A stretch of 64,000 nucleotides of DNA from positions 620,001 to 684,000 of the forward strand of contig NZ_CVRB01000003.1 in NCBI RefSeq assembly GCF_001048695.1, in the 5' to 3' direction. The notes beneath the pieces were generated by a model that saw nothing but the letters and a program-made list of their open reading frames with translations, was not told the DNA's origin and searched no databases. The DNA comes from Neobacillus massiliamazoniensis. Its GTDB lineage: Bacteria; Bacillota; Bacilli; Bacillales; Cytobacillaceae. Shown piece after piece: positions 8,970-18,156 of this stretch (the first letter of the stretch is position 1; every line of letters starts with the position of its first letter). The position numbers were made by a program, and so were the translations under genes.

Positions 8970-10072
8970 TGTCCTACATAGAAAAGTATGGACATGGCGG
9001 AGACCTGCTTACTGCCCGTCAGCTTTTTCACAAAGATACCACCCATCTGTTAGATTTCAGTGCCAATATCAATCCACTCGGCCCGCCTCCTAGAGTAATA
9101 GAGTTGTTAAAGGAGGGAATGGATTCCATTGTCCATTATCCCGATCCTGCCCAGCGAGTCCTAAAACAAAAGCTGGCGGAGAAGCATTTAGTTTCACCGG
9201 AACAGATTTTGATAGGCAATGGAGCAGCTGAGTGTATCGCACTGGTCATTTTGGGTTTGCAGCCAGAAATAGCGGGAGTGAGCTATCCTTGCTTTTCGGA
9301 ATATGAGCAGCTGTCAGCAGCCTATGGCGTAAAAATTAAGCCATGCTATGGTAAACTTGCAAATGATTTTAAGCCTGATCATTCGGAGCTTCTCCAGTTG
9401 ATTGCTGAAACCGATATTGTTTTTGTTGGACATCCCAACAATCCCACTGGTGTCACTTTTTCAAGAGATGAACTGTTCGAGATGGCAGAACAGGCAGAGA
9501 AGACAAGTACATATTTAGTAATAGACGAGGCATTTATTGATTTTCTTCCGATAGAAAAACAAATTACCCTCCTTGGGGAATTAAATCGATGGAAAAAGGT
9601 TATCATCATTCGCTCGATGACAAAGTTCTATGCGATTCCCGGTCTACGGCTTGGATATGTCCTGGCTCATCCAGACCTCATTGCTAAAATGCAGGAGAAA
9701 CAAGTAACGTGGAGCGTAAACCAAATGGCCTTGATCGCCGGAGAAGCTGTCCTTAATGAAAAGGAATACGAGGAAGCAACGATTGCCCTGATTGACGAAC
9801 AAAGAAGCTATGTAAAACACTACATCGAATCGAATTTAAGGTGGAGGGTATTCCCGGGACAGGCTAATTTTCTGTTAGTAAGAACGACAGATGAGATCAC
9901 ATCGGCTGATTTACAGTGGCTCATGGGACAAAAAGGAATCTTAATCCGTTCCTGTGCGATGTACCCGGGATTAACGAATCACGATTTTCGAATTGCGATT
10001 CGAACGGAAAAAGAAAATCAGTGCCTTGTCCAAGCCTTAATCGAAGTAAGCAAAGAGGGGAGTAGACTGTAA
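8969..10072 (+). CDS. cobD: L-threonine-O-3-phosphate decarboxylase
   Basis: A fold-type I PLP enzyme of the histidinol-phosphate aminotransferase family that decarboxylates threonine phosphate to (R)-1-aminopropan-2-ol phosphate, the linker to the nucleotide loop. The 367-residue protein shows FSANINPLGPP near residue 30, the HPNNPTG motif near 155 and the PLP-lysine in SMTKFYAIPGLRLGY near 217. HisC is a close paralogue, but the start GGDLLTARQLF and position between cobO and the threonine kinase gene fit CobD. Confidence 0.92.
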   Translation: MSYIEKYGHGGDLLTARQLFHKDTTHLLDFSANINPLGPPPRVIELLKEGMDSIVHYPDPAQRVLKQKLAEKHLVSPEQILIGNGAAECIALVILGLQPEIAGVSYPCFSEYEQLSAAYGVKIKPCYGKLANDFKPDHSELLQLIAETDIVFVGHPNNPTGVTFSRDELFEMAEQAEKTSTYLVIDEAFIDFLPIEKQITLLGELNRWKKVIIIRSMTKFYAIPGLRLGYVLAHPDLIAKMQEKQVTWSVNQMALIAGEAVLNEKEYEEATIALIDEQRSYVKHYIESNLRWRVFPGQANFLLVRTTDEITSADLQWLMGQKGILIRSCAMYPGLTNHDFRIAIRTEKENQCLVQALIEVSKEGSRL

Positions 10073-10163
10073 AGGTCATGAAAACAACTTCCTTCATTTG
10101 TCTCATTATACTGACGGACATTCCTATATGTTGATGGGCAATGGCCGGATGGGAGCCTATGAA

Positions 10164-11039
10164 ATGAAACTTGGCAAAGGATGTTGTCATGGCACATTTG
10201 GTGAATTGGTACAAGGGAGGATGGGAGACCATTACTTTTTAATCACCCTACCGATCCCAAGTTTAAGAAGCGAGGCGAACTTTATTCCAGAACCAGCCGT
10301 GTCGGGTTTAAGAGTCACAGATTGCAAGCTGAAAGCAAAGAGAGCAGGAGAATGGTTACTCCAATTGTTTGGGGTAAATGGAGGCGGTGATCTTGAGATA
10401 CACTCAAATATTCCAGTTGGAAAGGGACTGGCAAGTAGTTCTGCGGATATTATTGCTGCAATAAGAGCCATTGCTGACGGCTATTCGCTTCCTATTTCAA
10501 ATGAACTGATCTCGATGATTGCTGCAAAGGTCGAGCCCACAGATGGGGTCATGTATGACGAGATAGTGGCCTATGACTATATTCATGGGCAGCTTATCGA
10601 AAGCTTGGGGACGTTACCTCCATTTATCATTGTTGGCATCGACCTCGGAGGCACTGTCAATACAATCGAATTTAATAAAGCTCAAAAAGCATATAGCCGT
10701 CATGATCTAAAGCAATTTTTAAAAGCCTATGATTGCGTCAAAAAAGGCTTCAAGGAAAAAAGTTTAGCTTATATTTGCCAGGCAGCAACGATGAGTGCCC
10801 GGATAAATCAAAAAATACTGCCTAAGCCTATTTTTCATCTATTAGAAAATCTGGCTCAGCTCTACCAGGGAGGAATCGTGGTCGCCCACAGCGGAACCGT
10901 CGCTGGAATTTTACTAGATAGGAAAATTCCGAATCGTCTTGAGGTGGTTTCACACTTATCAAGGGAAATGTTGCTGTTTAGTAAGGGCTTGAATACCAAT
11001 CTTTTTCTTTATGATAGCGAAGAGAGAATATTGGTTTGA
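10164..11039 (+). CDS. pduX: L-threonine kinase (PduX-like GHMP kinase)
   Basis: PduX phosphorylates L-threonine and so feeds CobD. The 291-residue product has the GHMP-kinase signature: GTFGELVQG near residue 13, the ATP loop IPVGKGLASSSADI (about residues 83-96), EPTDGVMYDEIVAYDY near 130, and a C-terminal AHSGTVAGILLD glycine motif. I prefer the ATG at 10164, preceded by GGGAG at 8 bases and matching the short N terminus of PduX; upstream in-frame starts at 10098-10128 lack a ribosome site. It is the last gene of the operon; cobS, cobU, cbiB and cobC are not in the window. Confidence 0.9.
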   Translation: MKLGKGCCHGTFGELVQGRMGDHYFLITLPIPSLRSEANFIPEPAVSGLRVTDCKLKAKRAGEWLLQLFGVNGGGDLEIHSNIPVGKGLASSSADIIAAIRAIADGYSLPISNELISMIAAKVEPTDGVMYDEIVAYDYIHGQLIESLGTLPPFIIVGIDLGGTVNTIEFNKAQKAYSRHDLKQFLKAYDCVKKGFKEKSLAYICQAATMSARINQKILPKPIFHLLENLAQLYQGGIVVAHSGTVAGILLDRKIPNRLEVVSHLSREMLLFSKGLNTNLFLYDSEERILV

Positions 11040-11097
11040 TAGAGTTATATTGAAGAGTTGATGTACGTGCCCGAGATACAACGAGAAGAGAAATAGT

Positions 11098-11124
11098 GGT
11101 CACGTAGAAACGGTCTACGTGACC
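11098..11124 (+). terminator. 11-bp perfect hairpin after the cobalamin operon
   Basis: GGTCACGTAGA and TCTACGTGACC pair perfectly around a 5-base loop, 60 bases after the pduX stop. There is no T-run after it on either strand, so it may be an mRNA 3'-end or processing hairpin, or an imperfect terminator, rather than a classic intrinsic terminator. Confidence 0.45.
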
Positions 11125-11197
11125 CGAAACAGACTAGAAAATAAAATTGTATAAATTAATCAAAAAGACAACTTGTTTAAATTCAAACACAAAGACT

Positions 11198-11244
11198 AAC
11201 AGGTACTGAAAAAAGGCTAGATCAGAATATGTTATGACTAATCC
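11198..11244 (+). repeat. Composite repeat head module, left copy
   Basis: This 47-base block reads AACAGG..GAAAAAA..GATCAGAATATGTTA..CTAATCC. Diverged copies occur at 26982-27028 and 27157-27199, each followed within 60-180 bases by the motif ACTTTTGTGTCA. The copies bracket the germination genes. Confidence 0.6.
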
Positions 11245-11412
11245 TTTTACTTACTTAAAATAAGGCTTTGTTAATAGATAAAGTTGATATTAGAGAAGGC
11301 GAATATGAGGTGAGAACAGCATTTGCTGAATATTTGATGGACAACAGGTAATTGAAGCAGTACAAAAGTACTAAAAATGAAAACGTCTAAATTATAACAT
11401 TTACAATTAAAT

Positions 11413-11487
11413 ATTAAGTACTTTTGTGTCAAAACTAATGACACAAAAGTACTTAATCCCTTGCCGATTGACACAAAAGTACTTAAT
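11413..11487. repeat. 19-bp inverted repeat plus a third direct copy (TGACACAAAAGTACTTAAT)
   Basis: ATTAAGTACTTTTGTGTCA (11413-11431) is followed after 7 bases by its exact reverse complement (11439-11457). A third copy in the second orientation lies at 11469-11487, exactly 30 bases after the second, and both are followed by (A/C)CCTTG. The core ACTTTTGTGTCA recurs at 27113-27124 and 27253-27264. Confidence 0.8.
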
Positions 11488-11716
11488 ACCTTGTAAAAAT
11501 ACTAATGAATGTGTTAGTAGTAAATGATGACAGTTTTATCGATTTTACAACCTCATTTAGTTACAGAGATTGTTATTGGGAAAATGAGAGGCATATACAA
11601 GGTTAGGGTGCTAAAGAAAAAAGTTATCCTTACATAAATTGTATTAAGTTATATAATAATCTAATACAAAATGGTATTGATTTAGTTAACATTTTAGAAC
11701 GATTGCCTTTTACATA

Positions 11717-11745
11717 TAGCCTCTATTGCTTAGAGGCTATTTTTA
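11717..11745 (+). terminator. Intrinsic terminator with no gene left upstream
   Basis: TAGCCTCT and AGAGGCTA pair around a 7-base loop and are followed by TTTTTATTTTG. No intact gene ends here, so it probably belonged to a gene now lost. Confidence 0.6.
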
Positions 11746-12455
11746 TTTTGTTCGTTAAAATATGGTCATCATTGTAAAAGTTTTCACTTAAACTAACGTG
11801 GCAGTTTAGTTGAACAAGAAATTGACTAATTAATGACGCATTGGACCCATAATGTACATCAGAACAATGTCGCTGGATCTTACATCAGAAATTAACTGGA
11901 ATATTAGGAATTGAAAATAGGTACCCAGGAGGTACCTATTGTATGAGCACCTAAATTTAAAGGGAAAAGGTGGCTGTTCAATATTAAATATATGAAAAAG
12001 TTTATTATTTACTTGGGTATTAACAAATGGATAAAAGTAGGAAAATCCATCCCTGGAGGTTAGTTCTGGGATGGACTTACCGTAATCCACCAAGTATTAA
12101 GAGGATACTGGGCTAACTCAATATATTCTAAAGGTTAAAAACTTATTCGGCTATTTTTGTATTTGATCATAATGCGAAGGAATAAGCACAAAATTGTTCC
12201 GTAAAAAAGTACCGTGTTAAGGTACCAAAGAGTGGTCTAATAACTCAAGCTAATATCCCCGATGATGTAGTAAATGTATTAGTAAGATATTCGTGTGTAC
12301 AAATATACACAATAAGTAAATAAAATCAAGGATATTCATAAGTAATACACATTACGAACTAAATGTGTACCAAAAAGGGTCCTTGTGTAGAAGATTCAGC
12401 GGCCATTTGGGGGCTTTTCTTATTAAGTATCAGGTTAGTTAATAAGGGATATCGT

Positions 12456-12510
12456 GAGGACACTAACATTTTCAGCAACATGCTAATTTATTGGTGTCCT
12501 CTTTTGTTTT
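12456..12510 (+). terminator. Hairpin terminator with no gene left upstream
   Basis: GAGGACACTAA pairs with TTGGTGTCCTC (one G-T pair) and the second arm runs into TTTTGTTTT. It lies about 330 bases before the first germinant-receptor operon and may insulate it. Confidence 0.55.
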
Positions 12511-12843
12511 AGAGAGGGAAACACACAATTGAACTGAAAAGGAATAAGATTAACAAAAGAAACACTTATTGATAAAGGTGTGATTTTTTATTTTCTATAT
12601 CAATTACCAATTGGAATAGTTTATTTCAAAATAATTTGGGATCGACTAAAAGTTCCGGGAGCTTTATTTTATATTCTTAATTTTTAATTGCCGAATTTCT
12701 GTGTATCAAAGTTTTTTATCTTAATATCTACATCGATTAATTTGGGAATTTACTAGGACTGTCGTATACGATGTCAATCTTTGTATAAATATCAAACATT
12801 TTAAAAAAACTATGGGTAAAATGAATTCCTTTAGGTGGGAACG

Positions 12844-14310
12844 ATGACAAATCAGAAAACATACATTGAAAAAAGTATCGATAAAAACATGCAGAAAACC
12901 ATGATGCTTTTTTCCCATGTATTTGATATCAAAACAAGAACACTTCTTTTCAACAACAAACGACTATGTGTCGTGTATATCGAAACCATAACCAACAAAG
13001 ATATCATCAATGAAAGAATTATAAAAGTGATATGTAAAGTAAGAAAAGGTAACATTTTAACCGACATCCCCGTCTCTGACATTACATTAACCAATCATTT
13101 TGAAGAAATTGAAATGGCGCTTGCCAATGGGAATGCCGTCCTTTTTTTAGACAGTGAAAGAGAAGCGTACATCGTAGGGACGAATCAATTTCATCCTAGA
13201 AACTTTTCTGAGCCTTCGGCTGAGAGAACCATTATCGGATCCCATGACGGATTTGTAGAAAGTCTGAATCTCAATATTTGTGCCATTAGGAATCGAATCC
13301 GATCATCGAATCTAAAAATAGAAATCATACCAGTCGGCAAAGAAGTCACAACAAATGTTGGCATTGTCTACCTGGAAAATGTGGCGAACGAAGAAATTGT
13401 TCGAAAGGTAAAGGAGCGTGTCGATTCAATCCGTATCGATTTCGGACTCACTTCGGGAAAAATAGAAGAATATATTGAAGATAGTTCCTATTCGCCGTTC
13501 CCTCAAGTCCTTAAAACGGAACGGCCGGACCGTGTAGTCGCAAATATAGTCGAGGGTCGTATTGCGGTATTGGTCGAAGGGGATTCATCCGTTTCTATCA
13601 TGCCTGTTTCCTTTTTTTCCTTTTATCAATCACCGGATGATTTCGATGTAAGACCACTCATTTCTTCCTTTTTACGAATCATTCGAATTATTGGGTTTTT
13701 CTTGAGTGTTACCTTGCCTGCTCTTTATATTGCCATTGTGTCATTCAATTATGAAATTATTCCCGTTGACTTGTTAACGGCACTCAAAGGAAGTGTCGAC
13801 TATATCCCTTTCCCTCCAATAATAGAAGCCATCATCATGCAGTTAATATTGGAATTATTGAGGGAAGCATCCATTCGCCTTCCCAGTTCCATCTCACAAA
13901 CAATAGGTGTCGTAGGAGGTCTCGTCATTGGAACGGCGATTGTACAAGCAAACTTAGTCTCCAATCCAATGGTCGTTATCGTGGCGCTGACAGCCATATC
14001 CTCCTTTGTCGTTCCTATTCACGAAATGAGTTTTTCCATTCGGATTTTAAGTTTTCCAATGATTGTTGCAGCGGCACTATTCGGTATCGTGGGGATTGCG
14101 TTTGGTTGGGTATATTTCTTTATGCACTTAATCAAACTTGAATCTGTTGGAGCACCTTACTTTTCACCTGTCGCACCCATTCGACTCACTGATTTAAAGG
14201 ATACGCTTATCCGAATTCCTATTTGGAAGATGAATACATCGCCAAGCACATCAAACTCGCCAAAACGTATATTATCCAACAGAAAGAAAGAGTGGAAAAG
14301 AGATGAATAA
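12844..14310 (+). CDS. GerA-family spore germinant receptor subunit A (operon 1)
   Basis: GerKA/GerAA-type subunit of a germinant receptor in the inner spore membrane, which senses nutrients and starts germination. The 488-residue protein has the soluble N-terminal domain, the family core EPSAERTIIGSHDGFVESL (about residues 123-142), SPFPQVLKTERPDRV near 217, and several hydrophobic segments in the C-terminal half ending in SPVAPIRLTDLKDTLIR. AGGTGG lies just upstream of the ATG. It overlaps the B gene by 8 bases in an A-B-C operon. The specific germinant cannot be inferred. Confidence 0.93.
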   Translation: MTNQKTYIEKSIDKNMQKTMMLFSHVFDIKTRTLLFNNKRLCVVYIETITNKDIINERIIKVICKVRKGNILTDIPVSDITLTNHFEEIEMALANGNAVLFLDSEREAYIVGTNQFHPRNFSEPSAERTIIGSHDGFVESLNLNICAIRNRIRSSNLKIEIIPVGKEVTTNVGIVYLENVANEEIVRKVKERVDSIRIDFGLTSGKIEEYIEDSSYSPFPQVLKTERPDRVVANIVEGRIAVLVEGDSSVSIMPVSFFSFYQSPDDFDVRPLISSFLRIIRIIGFFLSVTLPALYIAIVSFNYEIIPVDLLTALKGSVDYIPFPPIIEAIIMQLILELLREASIRLPSSISQTIGVVGGLVIGTAIVQANLVSNPMVVIVALTAISSFVVPIHEMSFSIRILSFPMIVAAALFGIVGIAFGWVYFFMHLIKLESVGAPYFSPVAPIRLTDLKDTLIRIPIWKMNTSPSTSNSPKRILSNRKKEWKRDE

Positions 14311-15412
14311 AGATTCTTATTCCATCTCTTCATTTCAGCTATTTTTCTTTGTTGTTAAGGCTCAGCTAGGCGTGGGGGTCATCACATTACCGGCATCCGT
14401 TTATCTATATTCAAAACAAGGTGCCTGGATATCCGTCTTATTGTCAGGAGCCATTTGCGTTACCCTTGTACTGATGTATTTTGTTTTATTTAAACGATTT
14501 GACGGGATGAATGTGTTGGAGATTTGCAACTTGGTGCTTGGAAAGTGGATGGCGAAGTTTTGCGCAGTGGGATATCTTATCTATTATCTATATGCTTCAT
14601 TCTTGGTCGATTATTCTTTTACAGCGACAATGAGAAGATGGATACTGCTGAAAACCCCTCACTGGATTATTTTATTTTTGATGATGCTATTTGGAATTTA
14701 TTACGGGAAAGAAAAATTGCAAAACATAACACGTTTTTGTCAACTTACATTTTGGATTGTTATTCTTCTTTTCTTCTTTAGCTTTGGTGCCTATAAAAAT
14801 GTGGATTGGGATTATTTATTCCCTGTCCAAGATGTAAAAGTAATGGGGATTTTGCAAGGGGCAAAAGCATCCGCATTATCTTTTTTGGGTTTTGACAGCA
14901 TCTTGATTATTTTTCCGATGGTGAATGCAACGTTAAAAACGAAAGTGAAAACCACCATCGTGTCTATTTTATTCGTTACATTTGTGTTTCTTTATATGAC
15001 TGTTCTTTGCACGGTCTATTTCAGTCCAAAGGAACTTGAAAAAATTATTGAGCCCACCTTATTCTTGCTAAAGACAGTGACATTGTTTGGAATTATTGAA
15101 AGGCTCGATCTAATCTTCCTTTCCATTTGGGTTTTCATGATCGTTGCGACCTACGTTATTTATTTGCATTTAGCCAATTCGGTCATCGACCATTTACAAA
15201 AAGAAAAGGAAAGGAAAATAAATTTAAACTTTCTGCTTAATTTCATTATTTATTTATTGGCTGTATTTGTTCCGGAGATAAAAGAGACGGCAGACCTTTT
15301 ATTTGAAATCTTAAGCTATGTCAGCGCTTTGTTCGTTGTTGTTATCCCTTTGTTTATCTTACTGTTTTCATTGATTTCAAAAAAGAAGCGAAACGGGGCG
15401 AATCAAACATGA
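14303..15412 (+). CDS. GerA-family germinant receptor subunit B (operon 1)
   Basis: An integral membrane protein of the APC-like GerKB/spore-permease family that is thought to form the nutrient-binding part of the receptor. The 369-residue protein begins with a FQLFFFVVKAQLGVGVITLP-type first helix and has about ten hydrophobic segments spread over its length, the expected topology. Its ATG lies in the end of the A gene and its stop overlaps the ATG of the C gene, so the three are almost certainly co-expressed and assembled together. Confidence 0.92.
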   Translation: MNKDSYSISSFQLFFFVVKAQLGVGVITLPASVYLYSKQGAWISVLLSGAICVTLVLMYFVLFKRFDGMNVLEICNLVLGKWMAKFCAVGYLIYYLYASFLVDYSFTATMRRWILLKTPHWIILFLMMLFGIYYGKEKLQNITRFCQLTFWIVILLFFFSFGAYKNVDWDYLFPVQDVKVMGILQGAKASALSFLGFDSILIIFPMVNATLKTKVKTTIVSILFVTFVFLYMTVLCTVYFSPKELEKIIEPTLFLLKTVTLFGIIERLDLIFLSIWVFMIVATYVIYLHLANSVIDHLQKEKERKINLNFLLNFIIYLLAVFVPEIKETADLLFEILSYVSALFVVVIPLFILLFSLISKKKRNGANQT

Positions 15413-16518
15413 ATCAAAGACATTTGTTTCTTTTTTTGCCTCTTTTCTTATTAACGGGATGTTGGGACCAGACTCCCTTGCAGAAAGAGGCTATGATCAT
15501 GGCAGCGTCAATTGATAAAGTGAAAAAAGATTCTATTTTAAGCACCGTTGCCATTCGAGGCAGTGAGCAAATGATGGGAGGTCAAACCCGGCCGATCAAT
15601 ACCATTATTAGTGAAACAGGACATAATCTAAAAGAAACCCGTTTGAAAGTCAATAAAATAACCGTCGGAGAGTATTCATCTAATAAATTGCGTGTCATTT
15701 TATTGGGCGAAGAATTAGCGAAGGACAGTATTGTTCCATATATCGATTCCTATTTGCGCGACCCAAAACTCACACTGTCTGCAAAAGTGGCAGTCGTAAA
15801 GGGAAAAGCATCTAAAATTATCAAGGAAAAAACCTATCAACACAAATTAATTGGAGAGGCGCTGGCAAAAGAATTAGAAACAATGGAGAAAAATTCAGTG
15901 ATTCCTATTGAAAATCAACAAACCATACGAAATAAAATAAGTGATGAGGGGAAGGATTTAGTCCTTCCTTATATAGAGAAAAAGAGTGATAATACAATTG
16001 GGGTAACAGGAGTCGCCTTATTTCACGGGGACCGGTTCACAGGTGCGACATTAAAAAATTATGAACCTGAACTTTTGATCTTACTGCTGGGTAAAAAAAA
16101 GGAAGATTCAAGGATGACCGTAAAATATCGCAATGGGGAGAATATGAAGGATTTCCTTTCTTTTAACGTACATCGATTCAAAAGAAAGATGAAAATAAAC
16201 CTCCGTGATGGAAAACCGCAAGTGGTCTTGAATACAAAAATGATGATTGAAATCAATGATTATTCAGGTAAAAGCTTACAAGACAAAAAAGAGTTGGATA
16301 AGTTCAATCAAAATCTATCTTATATCATCGAAAAAGATATGAATAATGTCGTCTATAAATTACAAAATGCAAATTGTGATGCTTTAGGAATTGGAAGAAA
16401 GTTAATCGCTTATCATCCTGACACATGGAAAAAAATGAAATGGAATGAAGAATACCCCAAAATCCCTATCACCGTACACCTCGAAGTAAAAACCATTAAT
16501 AGAGGCATTATCTATTAA
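15409..16518 (+). CDS. GerA-family germinant receptor subunit C lipoprotein (operon 1)
   Basis: A 369-residue GerKC/Ger(x)C-family lipoprotein anchored on the outer face of the inner spore membrane. The N terminus has a short signal peptide ending in the lipobox LTGC (Cys about residue 18) directly followed by WDQTPLQKEA, the family's typical W-D start of the mature protein. The C-terminal Ger(x)C domain runs to about residue 360. It is the last gene of the A-B-C operon and a hairpin terminator follows immediately. Confidence 0.92.
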   Translation: MNQRHLFLFLPLFLLTGCWDQTPLQKEAMIMAASIDKVKKDSILSTVAIRGSEQMMGGQTRPINTIISETGHNLKETRLKVNKITVGEYSSNKLRVILLGEELAKDSIVPYIDSYLRDPKLTLSAKVAVVKGKASKIIKEKTYQHKLIGEALAKELETMEKNSVIPIENQQTIRNKISDEGKDLVLPYIEKKSDNTIGVTGVALFHGDRFTGATLKNYEPELLILLLGKKKEDSRMTVKYRNGENMKDFLSFNVHRFKRKMKINLRDGKPQVVLNTKMMIEINDYSGKSLQDKKELDKFNQNLSYIIEKDMNNVVYKLQNANCDALGIGRKLIAYHPDTWKKMKWNEEYPKIPITVHLEVKTINRGIIY

Positions 16519-16545
16519 AGACAGCGGATGATTCCACTGTCTTTT
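16518..16545 (+). terminator. Terminator of the A-B-C germination operon
   Basis: AAGACAG-CGG pairs with CCA-CTGTCTT around a 6-base loop and continues into TTTTCTTTT, directly at the stop codon of the C-subunit gene. Confidence 0.7.
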
Positions 16546-16650
16546 CTTTTATGCCTCTTTTTTATAAAAATGTCGTTTCCGGTGTATCCATATGCTGAGG
16601 ATTCACCGCGGTAAGGTTAAGTTACTAAGGTTTTATTATTGCTAATTTAA

Positions 16651-16890
16651 AGATTGTGAAGCATTGCACTTACATTTAACGGGTGAGTTGATCCAAGAAG
16701 GATTAACGCTTATTTTACGAATTAACGCTTATTTTTGTGGAAATTCTTCAACAACAGTCAGTTTAGTGAAAGAATCGACTGTAGCTCTTATTCAACAATC
16801 GGGCCATATTGCTGAATAACATTTTTAATTGTTTCGTGAAGATTGTGAAGAAATGTACTTAAGCTAACGGTCAGGTTACTTGAAGAAGGA
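16651..16890. repeat. Two diverged copies of a dispersed repeat, with a short tandem between them
   Basis: The blocks 16651-16700 and 16841-16890 share the pattern GATTGTGAAG..A..CACTTA..TTAACGG..GAAG. Further relatives are at 11781-11820 and 18647-18692. Between them, ATTAACGCTTATTTT occurs twice (16702-16716 and 16721-16735, 19-base period). No gene is present between 16546 and 16938. Confidence 0.55.
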
Positions 16891-16938
16891 AACATCTCCA
16901 GTCTAATTGTATAATCATAAAAAAGGGGTGATTGGGCA

Positions 16939-17373
16939 TTGAGAAGCATTCCGAAAAAAGAGGAAATATTACTCGATGTAGAAATTGATGAACAAGAGTT
17001 TGTTAGCATAATCAATAGCATTTACAAGCAAGATTGTTATATCTATGCGATTATTCCTGAATATGAACAAGACCTATTAAATGAACTTTCAAATGACTTT
17101 ATTGAAGTTAATAAATTCCCGTTACCACATACTTTTCCAAGGGAAATGGGCTATATGGGTTATGTAAAAGACAGTCAAAAACGATATATTTATGAATTTT
17201 ATTTACGGTCTACTACAATGGATTATCTGATTTTTTCCGAGACTGATGTATCAGAACAATTAAGTAAATTATCCAAGAAGAATTTGGACATTTACAAAAT
17301 GTTTCAATTAAATAAGGTTCCTCATATAACCGTTGGTCCCGATGGTCAATGGCTAAATATAGTTAAGTATTGA
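16939..17373 (+). CDS. Small acidic protein of unknown function, immunity-like setting
   Basis: I do not recognise this 144-residue protein. It is acidic, soluble and without signal peptide or membrane segment, with a QMNY-like aromatic-rich C terminus (VPHITVGPDGQWLNIVKY). It starts with TTG 9 bases after AAAGGGGTG. A terminator follows, and a similar hairpin follows the next, broken gene. Small orphan genes in clusters of this kind in Bacillus are often immunity proteins of polymorphic toxins; that is inference from size, composition and setting only. Confidence 0.6.
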   Translation: MRSIPKKEEILLDVEIDEQEFVSIINSIYKQDCYIYAIIPEYEQDLLNELSNDFIEVNKFPLPHTFPREMGYMGYVKDSQKRYIYEFYLRSTTMDYLIFSETDVSEQLSKLSKKNLDIYKMFQLNKVPHITVGPDGQWLNIVKY

Positions 17374-17409
17374 GTAGTTTCGTCTTCAAAGGGTGGAAGA
17401 GTAAAAAAG

Positions 17410-17434
17410 GAGTTGCGGCAGCAACTCTTTTTTT
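17410..17434 (+). terminator. Intrinsic terminator GAGTTGC-GGCA-GCAACTC
   Basis: A 7-bp perfect stem with a GGCA loop followed by seven T, 36 bases after the preceding stop. A near-identical hairpin, GAGTTGC-GGCA-GCAGCTC, is at 17964-17981 after the next gene but has lost its T-run. Confidence 0.85.
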
Positions 17435-17540
17435 ATTTGAATAAACTCGATGGTAGGTTAAGGGGTGAAGGAAATATCTAATATTATCTAGAATATTTTT
17501 ATTAATGTAATGTAATGAAATTATTAAGGTGTTGATTATT

Positions 17541-17917
17541 TTGGATGAAAAGCTGATTTACAAACCACTTGAAGAGTTTTCTAATGACCAAATAAGAGAT
17601 ATTCTCAATAGGAATGTAATTGATGAACTAATTACCTTCCTCTTTCTGTTGGAGAGTATCATATAAACTGGAAGTATGCACAGGACTTATGTGCTAGGTT
17701 ATCTGAACACGAGAATCCACTAATAAGAGCAAACGCTGTGTTAGGATTTGCATATATCGCAAGAACAAAATGTATGTTAGAAAAGCACATTGTTAAACCA
17801 ATCGTATTAAAAGAACTTCGAGAAAATCAGAAATTCAACCGGAGAATAATTGATGCAATAAAAGACATAAACCCTTTTATGAATTGGAAAATTGGAGCTA
17901 AATCAATTTTTGAATAG
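17541..17917 (+). pseudogene. Frameshifted HEAT-like small protein gene (immunity-like)
   Basis: From the TTG at 17541 (AAGGTG upstream) the frame encodes LDEKLIYKPLEEFSNDQIR and stops at 17664. A second frame, one base off, continues with LPLSVGEYHINWKYAQDLC and HENPLIRANAVLGFAYIART to the TAG at 17917. Together they would make about 125 residues resembling a widespread Bacillus family of helical-repeat proteins (pattern LS.H.N..RANAVLGF.HIAR), often found among immunity genes. The shift lies near 17630-17650. It is either a decayed gene or a one-base sequencing error. Confidence 0.65.
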
Positions 17918-18156
17918 AAATTGTGTTTATTTTGCAAGCAGGGCAATAATTCAAGATCATAGTGAGTTGCGGCAGCAGCTCATATTCTTATTGTGCTAAC
18001 AGGGCAGTTTAATTTAAGTGCAATTATTCACAATCCGTATTATTAAATGTCCTTTTCCTCCACACAAAAAGACTCCCACCGAAGAAAAAGGAGAATGAAT
18101 TCATTATGAAATCATCCCCTCAAATAGTTTGAAAATGCTTATACTGATATTACTCA

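Larger units (their letters stand above)
11040..12843. other. 1.8-kb gene-free, AT-rich stretch with repeats and hairpins
   Basis: No convincing coding region was found on either strand; open frames are short, lack ribosome sites and do not resemble known proteins. The stretch holds repeat modules (11198-11244, 11413-11487), a member of a dispersed repeat (11781-11820), hairpin-terminator structures at 11717-11745 and 12456-12510, and two further hairpins without T-runs at 11916-11940 (AATAGGTACC/GGTACCTATT) and 12046-12075 (TCCATCCC/GGGATGGA). It looks like the decayed edge of the accessory region. Confidence 0.6.

Noticed and set aside
11830-12093. An 87-codon minus-strand open frame
   Set aside because: No ribosome site, no resemblance to known proteins, and it covers two hairpins in decayed DNA.
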